Source: Metallyticus violacea (Eukaryota; Arthropoda; Insecta; Mantodea; Metallyticidae). From it: a DNA stretch of 64,000 nucleotides. Shown here piece by piece: positions 47,481 to 58,959 of the stretch. Below the pieces are notes generated by a model. That model searched no databases. It was not told the origin of the DNA and saw only the letters and a program-made list of their open reading frames with translations. The DNA is taken from positions 50,870,501 through 50,934,500 of the forward strand of contig CM060842.1 of the NCBI GenBank assembly GCA_030762175.1. The letters are read 5' to 3'. The stretch's first letter is position 1. Each line of letters opens with the position of its first letter. The translations under genes were made by a program, and so were the position numbers.

Positions 47481-47995
47481 TTATTGACTACTTTACAAGA
47501 ATAAATTACACCGGTGATTTTTTTTCTAATTAGTTATAGGCAACATGACTATGCATTTAGGTTTGTTTCTACCTTCTCCTCCTTTTCCACTTTTAATTGC
47601 ATTCTTTTAATTTTAAATGTGCATTGTTGAAATTTACTTAATTAACGTAGGAGGTAGTGTAAAATGTTCATTGAAATACCAATTCAGTTTTAAGCTCAGA
47701 AAAAGAAGTTGTGCATGATCGTATTTCGAGCAAATAGTTTTTCATTTGAAGAGAAAACACACTTTTATGTTCAAAGTTTGGATTATTGTGAATCTTATGA
47801 TGATCTGGAACAGCAAATAAGATACTGTGTAAGAGATAACTGAATACAAAAAGAAATTTCTACGCAATAAAGAAGTGACAATTGCTGTATCAGAAAAATG
47901 AATGTAAATGGGATAGGAAACTTCATTGAACAGAGCAAAAAATAGTCATAAACATACGAATTGTGCGGTTTGTAAAAACCGATATATCCTCAATA

Positions 47996-48118
47996 TACCG
48001 TTTACATTATGTTGTTTGAATTGCTTGGTTTTTGCATACTGTTTACAGTATGCCGTTTAAAGTATTGGGTTTTTACAAACTGTTTACAGTATACTATTTG
48101 AATTGCCTGGTTTTTATA
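47996..48118. repeat. 41-bp minisatellite, three units
   Basis: Three tandem units of 41 bp (47996-48036, 48037-48077, 48078-48118). They share the pattern CTGTTTACAGTATRCYRTTT followed by a TTGGKTTTT-type segment. Units 2 and 3 are closest. Confidence 0.85.
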
Positions 48119-48247
48119 AGTTTATTGTGAATTGACTGTCCAAATATGAAGATAACGTGCCTGTTTAATTACAATTTTTCGTGCTTTGACGGAGAAGTTG
48201 TGTAATTTTATAATTCAAAATACCTTTAGAGGGGGAGATAAGGTTAT

Positions 48248-48545
48248 TTTTTTTTTTTTTTTTTGAGTAGTGTTTAACGCCCGTTTTTACTACTGAGGCA
48301 CCACAGGCGGTGGACACTGATGATACATGAGATGAAATGATATATTGGGAAAGGATATTTTTTTTTTTAAGGAAGGAAGCGTTCCAGGCCTAAGTTTAGG
48401 TACCTCCCCGGCATTTGCCAGTTATGAAGACTGAGGAAAACCTGGAAAAAACCCCAGTCAGGGAGGACGATCCTGGCGGGATTCGAACCGCAGACCTCCC
48501 GCTCACGAGTCCGTGCCTTAACGACCTCGGCCACCCGTGGCGGTG
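48248..48545 (-). mobile_element. SINE-A copy 4 with 11-bp target duplication
   Basis: Full-length, well preserved minus-strand SINE-A with a T-run (A-tail complement) at its low end. It is flanked by an exact duplication GATAAGGTTAT at 48237-48247 and 48546-48556. The tRNA-like head has B-box complement GATTCGAACC, and the 3' tail includes GTTTAACGCCCG. It is the youngest-looking SINE-A copy here. Confidence 0.95.
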
Positions 48546-48559
48546 GATAAGGTTATGAA

Positions 48560-49810
48560 GTGTTAAAAAAAAAAAAAAAAAAAAGCCAGAGAGTGTTGCA
48601 AAATTTGTAATATTTATTTCGAAGTTCCCTTGTCTACTAGCAATTTCATTACCATTTCTATTAACAATCTCTGTCTAACAGTGTATTGTTTTGTGCTTAA
48701 ACATATCAATAACACATTTTTTCAGTACCAGTAGTAATGTTAAATAGAGCATGGGCATTTATTACACTGAGGTTCGCATGGACTTTATGTGTAGATCTGG
48801 TGTAAAAGTAAGGTAGTATGCATGCACTGTAGGATTAATTTTAAAAAGAAGCGGGATGTGCACAAACTCAACAGTGTAGATGTCACAGTTTAAGTATTTG
48901 TATACCTTTCTTGTATCATCATTGTATACATTAGAACTGGTTGAATGGAAAAGAAAGCCTTATGGCTTTTATCCTGTTAATTAAAATAAAACATGCTATT
49001 CTATTCTAGTATGAGCGCTTCTCATACAAGGAACAGAAAAAGGAGAGCATGGGATATATAATGGCAGAAATGTCTACCCAACTGACGCTAATTTATTGTC
49101 ACCTCAAATAATTTTTTAGCCCTTTTAGTAAGAAAGAAAGCTGCACATATAACTCAGATATCTGGTTTCATATAAGGGGAATGTACAAGATGACTACAAC
49201 GAGTTACTGCGTGTCGATGTGTTGTTGGTCAGTGAGTAGGGTTCTCCCATAGGAACCATCAATCGTGCAGGCTGACCTCTGTGGTTCATCCCCACGACAC
49301 CACATGATTGATGCCACGTACTCGATCACACCTTGAGCTTTTTCTGAGAGGAAAACCTTGTATCACGCTGTGTTATTGTTAATAAACCGCCAAACTCTTT
49401 CCTTTCGGGGGGGGGGGGAGATAGCAAATCTCTTCTCTTCTTATATCACTTCCAATAAAGACGTAAGGAAAAAGTCACTGGAAACGGTTCTTCCAAAGTC
49501 TTCTTTATACTACCGTATCGTAATGTAACCAATGGCTACTTCATTTTAGAACTGAAAGAAGCAGTCTGGTGGTATTGGAATAAAACAGTTGAAGATTAGT
49601 GCTGCAAAGTAACTTTGTACCATACTTTGCAACACTATTTTATAAAGTACAAGAGAAAGTAGCAGTCTTACTATATCTCATAATTTAATGGAATAAATTT
49701 ATGAAATTATTCAAGCAATACAAATTACTTTCTGTTAATATAAATAGTTACACTACACGAGGCACACAGTAAAATTGATTTCTGGCGCTTCAATAACAAT
49801 AGCAGGATCT
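48560..49810. other. Unassigned DNA
   Basis: No gene seen. There is an A-run at about 48566-48583 and a G-run at about 49407-49417. The region near 49200-49380 is GC-richer without recognisable content. Confidence 0.45.
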
Positions 49811-49814
49811 GAAA

Positions 49815-50790
49815 CAAGAACAGTTCTTCAGGATTCCTGACACTTCCTCGCTCCTGCGAAAACGCCATCATTATTGCTGTCTTTATCAGGCGACTCATCC
49901 TCTCCAATAATTCTAGTGCAGATTTCGACCCCACTATTCAAGATGTCGCCCACATATCCCTCTGCAATCGCCGATGATCTCCAACTATCATGTTTAATTT
50001 CAGTACATCTCCTCTAGCATCCACAAATAATGTAACCGAAGTCGTCGAAAACAATGTACAGTATAACTAGAGGGGTCGTACAGTTTCAAAAATTCTGTCA
50101 CTTTCGTGCCAAACAATCCTATTAATTGACTACCTTGTACACTTTCCATGTAATTCACAAATAAACGATTGTGTACAACATGTTTCGGACACATAGAGAC
50201 AAACGTTCTGTAAATGCTCACCCACTTCTCCTTTCCATCTACAATAGAAAAACTTCTCTCTTGGTGTGTTATGGTCTTCGGAACTGATAAGTTGGGTATA
50301 TTTTCTTTGTCTTCTATATCGTCGAGTTCCATCTTCCTTGGTTCATCTCGGCGACAAGCGACACCAGCGCCATTATTACACCAAACTTTATATTCTGCAT
50401 CAGGAGCCTCCACCAAACATGCACTTACGTCCTATCTTATGAAAACACAGAACTCTTTGCTACATATCCAACAGATTTTCTTTTCAAGAAAGCGATCAAA
50501 CTTCAAACTTTGATATATCAACACTGTGGCTCAGTTATAACGAAGACTTTAACATGGAATAAACACACCTTAATATTGCAGCTTTCACTATCTTCGATTT
50601 CTCCAGAAAATATGTCAACATAACATTCCCACTAATTGTCTTGGCATTTTTCTTATTGCCCCAAACTGTGAATAAAACACGGTCTCGCACATACCGTGTT
50701 TTAGATTTCTCATTCCTTATACTAGCCGCCTCTTCAACTACCTCAGATGGAGTTCCTTTAAAACTTTTATCACTTTCGTGATTCCATTAT
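49815..50790 (-). pseudogene. Crypton-like tyrosine recombinase, decayed
   Basis: A nearly full-length protein can be followed on the minus strand across several frames. The N-terminal core-binding part (50790-50560) reads TPSEVVEEAASIRNEKSKTR, NVMLTYFLEKSK and RCVYSMLKS. Next come VDISKFE and, at 50416-50000, LVEAPDAEYK, GVACRRDEPRKMELDDIEDK and SIYRTFVSMCPKHVVHNRLF. EFLKLYDPSSYTVHCFRR follows, with H and R of the catalytic HxxR box. The next frame gives TLFVDARGDVLKLN, and the third gives WRSSAIAEGYVGDIL with the candidate nucleophile Tyr. Such enzymes cut and rejoin DNA by a covalent Tyr link. At least three frameshifts or stops make it non-functional. Crypton is my family call from this motif order; a host-domesticated relative is possible. 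Confidence 0.82.
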
Positions 50791-50799
50791 AATGTTCAA

Positions 50800-51625
50800 T
50801 TTACTTTCATACCATCGAGCTAGTAAATGTTTCAATAAAATCAACAATAACTAGCATTACACTAACGAGTAACTATACAAACATATGAACAAACACTAAT
50901 CATTGTTCTTAGTTCCTGTTATTTTTAACTTTCCAAACTAAAACAAATTATAATAAAAATAAGTTACATTCGATATGATAGCATAAAATATATGTTACAT
51001 CAATGCCATCCTCGCTTAAACCTCAAGTTGCTACTAATCCACTGAGATGCGCAATATCTGCCTTTCAACATTTATATTGCAATATACTATTAATGAATGT
51101 AATGTTATATATCATCACAATATGCTTAGCATGTATATGTATAGCTGTTATTTGAACTGCAGTCACTTAAAATCTTATTTAAAGTTAAAGTTGAATACAA
51201 AACGCAACAAAATTCATCAGCTATGATGTGAAACGTTTATAAAAACAATCGTATGTTATTTTTGAATAAAGTATACCTTAAAGTGTGAAACCGTAGTTTC
51301 TTTCATTTTGTACTGATCATAAACAAATACACTACACATATAATTCCAATATTTATTCCTTAAACCACAACCTGACTAACGTGTTAAACATTTTGTTGGC
51401 TTATATTAAAGAGAATTTGAAATTTTTCAATTTTGAAATCCAAGCATTAAAAAAAGGCTAACTACTTTAGGAAATGGGTGTTGAAACTCTTAAAAGAAAA
51501 ACAAACATGGTGAAATTTGAAGTGATCGAGTAAAGATTGGGTACTATGTTCTTTCTGAAAATGCTGACACCCTTTCTCTTACTAATATTTTCCATATATC
51601 AACTTGATCATTTATATTCCTTTGC
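50800..51625. other. Unassigned AT-rich DNA
   Basis: No gene or repeat recognised. The non-coding ends of the recombinase element may extend into it. Confidence 0.4.
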
Positions 51626-51628
51626 ATT

Positions 51629-51706
51629 GTCGGTCCTGGTGGTGTAGTGATTACCATACTTGCCTCTTAAACCCAAGATCGCGGGTTCGAACCCGGCCAG
51701 GACCGA
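51629..51706 (+). mobile_element. Solitary SINE-B tRNA-like head
   Basis: Only the tRNA-like part of SINE-B is present: GGTCCTG and CAGGACC form a 7-bp acceptor stem. The A-box-like TGGTGTAGTGATTA and B-box GGTTCGAACCC are intact. The body that follows in other copies is missing after GATGGATTTTT. It might be a tRNA-like RNA gene, but the anticodon arm is irregular, so a truncated SINE head is more likely. Expression by RNA polymerase III is possible. Confidence 0.75.
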
Positions 51707-51779
51707 TGGATTTTTCAGAAAGGCTTTTTTTTATTTTATTACAATGGCATATACTGAGTTTCATTTAAAAAAAATTCAA

Positions 51780-52050
51780 ACTGCAGCCGGTAGAGCAATT
51801 TTTAAATTTCATTTTAATCCCCACTTGGTTTTCAGGTATGCCCCCAATCCTAATGGCCTTATTGTCCTGTTTTTCGTAAACTACTATCATGAATATATTT
51901 TAAAGAAATAGTACGAGTTAAATAACAAAACTTCCGGCCACTAGAGCAATTTTAAAAAGTTTTCAAAATTTTCGCCTTAGGTTAACCCTTATTCCCAATG
52001 GTACAATTTTACTGGTTAACGAATTCTGTGAATCTGTTAATTGATGATTT
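51780..52050. repeat. Diverged tandem duplication, ~150-bp unit
   Basis: The segment GCCGGTAGAGCAATTTTTAA..CCCAATCCTAATGG (from about 51786) recurs in diverged form as CCGGCCACTAGAGCAATTTT..TTCCCAATGG (from about 51934). It looks like an old duplication. No coding content. Confidence 0.45.
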
Positions 52051-52063
52051 TATGTCGAGTTTC

Positions 52064-52066
<3 letters not shown>

Positions 52067-52136
<70 letters not shown>
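52067..52136. repeat. (GA)n microsatellite
   Basis: About 35 GA units without interruption, a purine-only strand. Confidence 0.95.
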
Positions 52137-52139
<3 letters not shown>

Positions 52140-52161
52140 GATTGCTAGAGCGTCAACAGTC

Positions 52162-52190
52162 ACACACACACAAACATTGTGTGTGTGTGT
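52162..52190. repeat. (CA)n/(TG)n hairpin
   Basis: ACACACACAC, a 7-base spacer, then GTGTGTGTGT: a perfect inverted pair of dinucleotide runs that can fold into a hairpin. Confidence 0.8.
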
Positions 52191-52199
52191 AATTTTTTG

Positions 52200-54220
52200 C
52201 ATTGTCGGTTCTAGTAGGTAGGATCGATGGAAATGTGCAGAAAATTTTCAAAAACTGTTTCATGGATCAAACCTCACTTCCTTCGAAATTCGCTAAAATA
52301 AAATATTGTAGTTACGGTGAGATCCTAAATGAAACTGTTAATTATTATGCAAATACAGGTTACACGGTACACAATTTTTAGTTAAGAAGTAAATTAAAAC
52401 GATGTAGAACAATCGCAATGAGCCATGATCACACTGGAAGTAATAGCATCAAAGGAAGGCATTTCTGATACATTGTAATATGTTCAGCTGTTCTAGATAT
52501 TGGGGAATCTGCACTGGGAAGTTCGGGTAATAATCTTCAGAATTAGTTTTGACTGGTAATGAAGTCATTGCAGGTAGAACAGAAGGTTAATGTTCCCATT
52601 AGGCATGAGCTCTTTATGTTCTAAGTTATTGAGTATTACACGGTAGACAGAACAGTGCTGGTGCTGTATAAGTGGCCTTTAACACGACGCTGTCCATTCT
52701 CTCTCATCACCATAGTAACCAAGTACCAAGCGAGTCAAAACAGGGAGTGCTGCCCACGTAGAATGTGTTAAAGGTGGATAAAGAGGACTACAGGGAACAC
52801 TAGCAGCCAGGAATTGTTGTGGAAAGAATGGAGAAGAGAGCAAGAAGAGGACATTGGATACCATGTTCCTTTCTGTCGCTCCCGGCGAGATTCTCCGATA
52901 CACTGACAGCTTTATTAATCCAGGATATTGAAAATCTGACGCCTCACCATAGCAGTAACTCTCCGTGTTACACGTTGGGGAGATTCTGCCACGCTAATCT
53001 TTTCCAATAAAGACTATACAAATTATAGGCATGTTTCGTTATACACTCTTTTTATTTATTACTTTATTTAAATCGTGTTATTTAATGCTTTCATTGTAAT
53101 AGTTTTAGTACAATTGTAATCAATAACAGTTCCATGTTGTGAGTTCGAGTGAACAGGAAAACGTAGAGACAAGGCTTCCTAGATTCCTAGTCGAAACGAA
53201 GCAGAGATTATAGAAAAAAATAGAGGAAATTAGTTTTTTATTAGTTTTTGAGCACTATGCTTTAACACTATACATCGGCTGAAAGGCGCTCGCGTGCAGT
53301 TATCATTGATATCATACAATGTTTTATATTTTTTTGTACTGAGTTTAGTGTTAAAAGTAATTCTTTGTTTAAATTAACTTTGTATAAAGAACATTTAAGT
53401 TCAAGCAGTGATTATGGAGAGAATATACCACGTTAAGGTTGCTACATGCTGTAAAAGAAGAAAATTCAGGCTGAAGATAACATCTATCTGCGCAAAGATT
53501 TGCATTTGTGTATTATGACTTAAAGAACTAACATTAAACAAACATTTATATAGCATGTTGATATAAATCTTAAATGTCATAAAAACGTTTAACCGTTAAT
53601 CTGTTTATTTTTGCACCAAAATTTCAGGATTGCCCCCGTAAGGAACTGAGTGATAAAAACCAAAGAACTTCATAAAAATCTAACGCATATCTCAGATATT
53701 AATAGGTATTTTCTTAAACAGCTTAATAAACTTAACTGAAAAATAACATAACAGGGACAATAGAAATGGTACGAGCAAATGAATACTGGCTCTCGGTTAA
53801 GTTATACGCATGCACCACGTTTGAGGCGTGGTTATCTGTGCTCTCCGAAGTTGTGAACTTCTCACTAAATACCAGTACTGTATGCTTGCGCATGTACATA
53901 ACTGAACCAATGGCCTGATATTCGTCAGTATCAAATGTCACTCTTTGCTGATTAAGCCCATTGTATTAGCATTGTCATAACCAGCTTTCGGAAAACTCCT
54001 ATGAGCCGCTTATTTATGAACCGCTTTCGTTAATGAGCATTATGTATGATGTGAATCATAAGCATAAAAATCATTTATAAATTCTTTTATCAGATTTAAA
54101 TGTAATAAAACACGCATGTATATATACAGCAAATATTCCTAGCGAAAGTGATTGCGTATATCGGATGTAACAATAAGGTACCACTAAACTTTCAGGACAC
54201 ATTCCTCGCATGTAAAAGAA
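52200..54220. other. Unassigned DNA
   Basis: At 52190-52230 a short stretch repeats the SINE-B head start together with its upstream flank (TTTGCATTGTCGGT), with the rest deleted. The GC-richer part at 52680-53010 carries only short unsupported frames. No gene recognised. Confidence 0.45.
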
Positions 54221-54221
54221 T

Positions 54222-54277
54222 TGATTGATTTTATTTACGGACGCTCTTTAACATCTCAGGTCATCAGCGTCCCATCG
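54222..54277 (-). mobile_element. SINE-B 3' fragment
   Basis: GATTGATTTTATTTACGGAC and CATCTCAGGTCATCAGCGTC match the tail of SINE-B copies at 61985 and 44572. The copy stops abruptly at CCCATC, where a DDE transposon end begins. Confidence 0.85.
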
Positions 54278-54279
54278 TA

Positions 54280-54830
54280 GAACAAGAAAATATGTTATAT
54301 GGACATGGATCCAGAAATATTGTATTTTCATGTAAGAACTCATTTTATACAACGCATCTTAGTACTTAATCATGGGAATACACGGAAACAGAACGTACCA
54401 GCATACCACATGAAATGTTCAAAATGCTCTCCGCTAGCACTGATACATGTATATACCCCCCTTCGCATTGAATCCCGGATGCGCTTATGTACCCCTGCAG
54501 AACTGCATATTGTTTCGCAGCCTTCCATAATATGGGCACCTTTACCAAGAACTGTCAAATTCCCTCACAAATAAGTGTCTAGTTGGTTCAATATATGTTA
54601 ACACTACCTTCATTCAAATGGAACACAAAATACTGGTGGTGAACCTAAGAATAACAATTTAATCAGACGTAACTAAGAGGACATTTTGAACATTTCATGC
54701 TGTAAGCTGGTACGTTCTGCTCCTGTGTGTTTCCCATGATTAATGCACTATGAAGAGTTATAGAAAACGAGTGCTAACTTGGAAATACCGCGTTTCCGGA
54801 CCCATGTCCATATAACATATTTTGTTCTTC
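54280..54830. mobile_element. Fold-back DDE transposon remnant with ~160-bp inverted arms
   Basis: Arms 54280-54437 and 54672-54830 are inverted copies (about 80% by eye), sharing AATATGTTATATGGACATGG, ATTAATCATGGGAA, CAGAACGTACCAGC and CATGAAATGTTCAAAATG. The minus strand of the left arm and spacer encodes RIRDSMRRGVYTCISASGEH followed by FEHF, the usual C-terminal end of a Tc1/mariner-type transposase. The right arm encodes RGHFEHFML on the plus strand. Two 3' ends of one transposon thus face outward from a ~235-bp spacer. No functional gene remains. Confidence 0.7.
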
Positions 54831-54834
54831 TTAG

Positions 54835-56140
54835 TGTGAGGAATGTGTTCTGAAAGTTTGGCCATACCTTGTTGTACGTGTGTTTCCAGTGATACAGCAT
54901 TCCCAGTTAGTGGAAGGTCACTGCATATCAAATGATTGATATCGTAGCTCGGTTTTGGATCCTCTGTGAAAATATAAAATATGTATTCGTCGTTTAACTT
55001 GCAGTGTATGAATTACATAGATGTGGACATGGTTCATACATCGGCTACTGCGCATATGCCTGTAAAACAGATGATCCAAATAACATATTACGTTTGCTAT
55101 TACAATTGCCCCCATCTGTTCATTCTTATATGTTAGCAATGTCTGTGAGACACTATAATTGTTTGCTATCCAGCCCTAGGGTAAATTGTAATGTATTATA
55201 GAGTGAGTAATAACAGAATTAGGATCTGCTCAAAAGGACCAGTTTAATGTACCTTCAGAAACGTATCCAAAACAAAAACAATGAAAAATAACACCAATGT
55301 TCATTTCTTCCACTTTTAATTTTATTTAAATATGTTTAATTTTATTTTTAAATAAGCGATACATTGCCGTCAATCGTTTCCTGGCTACCAGTTTTCTTTT
55401 GTGATAAATATCTTCCTTTAAGCCTCTCGCCTTCATTGCATCTTTTATATGCCTTCCCGGGATTCCGAGGCGTTTACGTTTATTTCTTCTTTTAGGGAAC
55501 AATCATTCCTTTTGATCATCTATCTTCATTCATCCTCTAAATTCATACACTTGTTTCTAATATGGGTAGCTGTATTCCCACATTTTTTGTAATTTTTTTG
55601 TTTCTATTATGCTGAAGCCTTGATGTACAGTTGCTCATTACTAGTGCAATAATCTCTAGTGCAAATTTTCCTTCAAGTTTCTGAGATAACGTTAGCCATC
55701 TTTTTATGTACACGGTATCCCAGAATAGCCCTACATTATTTTTTTTTAAATTCATTCCTTACACTTATGCCACTTTGGCTGCATCTTGCAGGGGTTTTAG
55801 GTGTGTACGAAATCAGACATTATATACATTTCTTTCCTCTAATATTTCTTTAAATATTTTCATTGCTGAATAAGCTACAAAACTAATATTCAATCATTAC
55901 TAATACATGTTCGTTTCCTCCTCTTCTTGTGTGCATACATAAAATATAATTTCTTATAGCAGCTAGTGATTCTTGCCCTGAATCTACTGTCAGTTCACAT
56001 GGGTAAAGTATTTACGCAATGACAGTTAGTGAAACAATGGAATAAATTTCAAAGAAAAATATAGTAATACGTTCTCACTACTCAGTATTATTGTTATTTT
56101 TGATAATTTATTGCAACATAGAATGGAATTAAATTGCTTG
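54835..56140. other. Unassigned AT-rich DNA
   Basis: No gene or known element recognised. Confidence 0.45.
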
Positions 56141-56145
56141 GTGAC

Positions 56146-56232
<87 letters not shown>

Positions 56233-56260
56233 GTTCTTTCTTTCTTTCGTTCTTTCTTTC

Positions 56261-56325
<65 letters not shown>

Positions 56326-56469
56326 CTCTCTTTCTTTCTTTCTTTCTTTCTTTCTGTTCTTTTCTTTCTTTCTTTCTTTCTTTCTTTCTGTTCTGTTCTT
56401 TTCTTTCTTTCTTTCTCTCTCCCTCTCTTTCTCTCTCTCTCTTTCTTTCTCTCTCTCTCTCTTTCTTTT
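56146..56469. repeat. (CTTT)n / (CT)n compound microsatellite
   Basis: Over 320 bp of pure or nearly pure pyrimidine on the plus strand, alternating CTTT and CT blocks. The long Lys/Arg/Glu-rich or Phe/Leu/Ser-rich frames across it are composition artefacts. Long mirror-symmetric polypyrimidine tracts can form triplex (H-) DNA. Confidence 0.97.
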
Positions 56470-56479
56470 TTCATATTCC

Positions 56480-57960
56480 TTCATTGCTTCTCTCTCTTTT
56501 TTTAAAAAAATAAACCCCCATGTACTTAAAATTCTCACAATATTTTATTGATAGATTATTAATGTGAATTTTCAGTTGGCATATTCGACAATGAGATATT
56601 CAGTTTTATTTATAAGTTTATTTTCCCCCCAATGCTAGCTCTCGTTGGAACTTGTGCAGTTCGCTCCCCCCCAGTGTATATTTCTTCTGATAATAATGGT
56701 ACGCCAGGACGGTGCTTCTTTTAAACACTGTCTTCTATCTTCCCTGCAATAATCTATTTTCAAATATGAATCATATATAAAAGTCTTTGCTGTAACGTGT
56801 ATATATATATCGAGGCACTAGGAAAACTAATGCTAAGCATAGATATCATCTGTAATCCTCTACATTATAAGAACTTTATAAGCAAGACCATAGTTGTTTA
56901 CACGAACTCTACTACCGCAGTGAGACTGGAGCGATTCGAAGATCGCAACCTGCATTAAACCAGATACTACAACAATTGAGGATTCAGCTGTAGCTGGCCT
57001 GTGAGCTAGACTTGAATACATGAGCGTTTTATTCCAGAAACATTCAGCACAAGTAACGCCGTGGCCCCTATGCAACTTCTTAAACATACATGTAATGCAA
57101 GATGCTTTGCAGTAAGCTTCTTTGACAACATTCTTTCAAGTTTTTTAATGTTATGCTTGCCTTACAATTGATGGATGTACAAAAGGTAGCTGTAATTGGT
57201 GAAAATAACAGTAAATTTAAAAGTATCTCAAAACATTATAAATACTCTTACATTTAAAAGTAGCGTAAGAAAAGGGGTCATTTATGGATCATACGGACAA
57301 AGCAGAACTATCACCTTCATAGCATTTGTGCATCGTGTAACATGGATGCAGCTCATGTATGGATTATAAGCGCGGAGAAAAAATGGATGGCAAAGGTCGA
57401 GGAGGAGTAGGTGTCACTTGTCACACGTAGGGAATGGGAACTGGGGGCTGATAAATAGCGAGATGGGATCTGGTAGACCGGAGTTGCTATGGTTACGTGG
57501 CTATGTCCAAGTAATGCTGTGAAATAATGTAAAAAGAACGGAACTTTTTCCGTACGCTCGCAGCGACATCCAGGGATAATTTGTAAAATGGCCTCATTTC
57601 AGGCAGAGCCTCTTTGTGGTTTCTTTTCAGGTTTACGGCAGGTTTGCCTTATATTTACGTAATTGCATGGGCTTCACCAAAGAATGGGATGTCTAGAATT
57701 GAACTGCCACAGTGCTATGAGGCTTTTGTTCTAAAAAGGAGCGAATTAAAAATTAATACGAATTATTATGATTATTTAATGCTGTCATAGTCATAAAATA
57801 TATATATTCTGCTACTGAGTTGATACTATTAAACTAGTTTATATCCTTTATTTATATTAAGTTTAAACTGCATGTGAGTATTTCGAGTCATCTGTATATT
57901 CATAAAGTTGTAATTACATCTTTCATATCTGAAAAGCTATTATCTTCATAATATGTGTGT
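56480..57960. other. Unassigned DNA with a GC-richer island at 57360-57720
   Basis: The island contains GTTGCTATGGTTAC (near 57483), close to the X-box bound by RFX factors, and TTTACGTAATTGCATGGGC. No long reading frame. It is a candidate regulatory element by composition only; the rest is featureless. Confidence 0.35.
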
Positions 57961-57965
57961 GTGTG

Positions 57966-58254
57966 AACCGCCACGGGTGGCCGAGGTCGTTAAGGCACGG
58001 ACTCGTGAGCGGGAGGTCCTCGAATCCCGCCAGGACCGTCCTCCCTGACTGGCTTTTTTTTCAGGTTTTCCTCAGTCCTCGTAACTGGCAAATACCAAGG
58101 AGGTACCCTAAACTTAGGCCTGGAACACTCCCTTCCTTAAAAATATCCTTTCCCAAATTATCATTTCATGTCATATATCATCAGTGTCCACCGCCTGTGG
58201 TACCTCAGCAGTAAAAGCGGGCATTAAATACTACTAAAAAAAAAAAAAAAAAAA
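57966..58254 (+). mobile_element. SINE-A copy 5, full length with A-tail
   Basis: Plus-strand reference-like copy. The head is ACCGCCACGGGTGGCCGAGG, with GTTAAGGCACGGACTCGTGA next and a damaged B-box (GTCCTCGAATCCC). The body has GGTACCCTAAACTTAGGCC. The tail TTAAATACTACT is followed by about 19 A residues. A short ATGTGTG on both sides may be a target duplication, but the left flank is a TG repeat. Confidence 0.93.
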
Positions 58255-58734
58255 TGTGTGCATTTCTGAAAATGAAGATCAAATGATATTGTTATGGCAG
58301 GCACACAAAACTAAATTACAAGTGTTTTTCTGTTTGAAGTTTACATTTTCTATTCTCTAAATATTCCATATAAATATTTCACATAAAATCTGAACTGCTC
58401 CAACCTGTTAAACTTAATCCCTATGATAAATTTGTGGCAACATTTGGTCACGTTCCTAATGAGCATGTTTTTTCTTAGTACATACAGAGGAAGGGCATAC
58501 TGTTCAACACACTCAACATCACTAATGCACTGCATGTAGACGGAAGAATACTAAGCTGTCAAGTAATGCTGTAAATTTGGACCGCCGTCAAGCGAGGTTT
58601 TATAAAAGTGAGCAGCGTGCATGGAATTAAAATATTGAGGTGGTGCGTAGCAGGAACGTGAAGAAATATAATGTAGGTCTTCGATAAGCGTGTGGCAATG
58701 AAACCTTGCTATATCGGCCCATTGGGTGTCATTC

Positions 58735-58915
58735 TTTCGACAAGGACTGATAGCGTGGAAGATGCGCTATATGCAGGTCGATCTGTCTTTGAAGCGCTTT
58801 ACGATGATTTTATTTAATCATTGTTTGAGGCGGATCGGCGATGGACAGCGAGGGAGTTAGCCGCATAAATCGGAACAAGCCACACTATATGTTGCATTAA
58901 AACACTCCTCAGATA
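58735..58915 (+). pseudogene. Mariner-type transposase, N-terminal relic
   Basis: The plus strand reads SVEDALYAGRSVFEALYDDF, then EADRRWTARELAA and IGTSHTIC. This matches the linker and second helix-turn-helix of mariner-type transposases (EDxPRSGRP...DRRxTxRELAxxxGIS). Stops break it, and no downstream catalytic part is seen. An A-run follows at about 58920-58935. Confidence 0.65.
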
Positions 58916-58959
58916 TAAACAAAAAAAAAAAAAAGGAGGGGGCTCAACTAAGAGTGTTC

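Noticed and set aside
56026..56551. Long Lys/Arg/Glu-rich and Phe/Leu/Ser-rich reading frames on both strands
   Set aside because: They are translations of a CTTT/CT microsatellite; no real protein is indicated.
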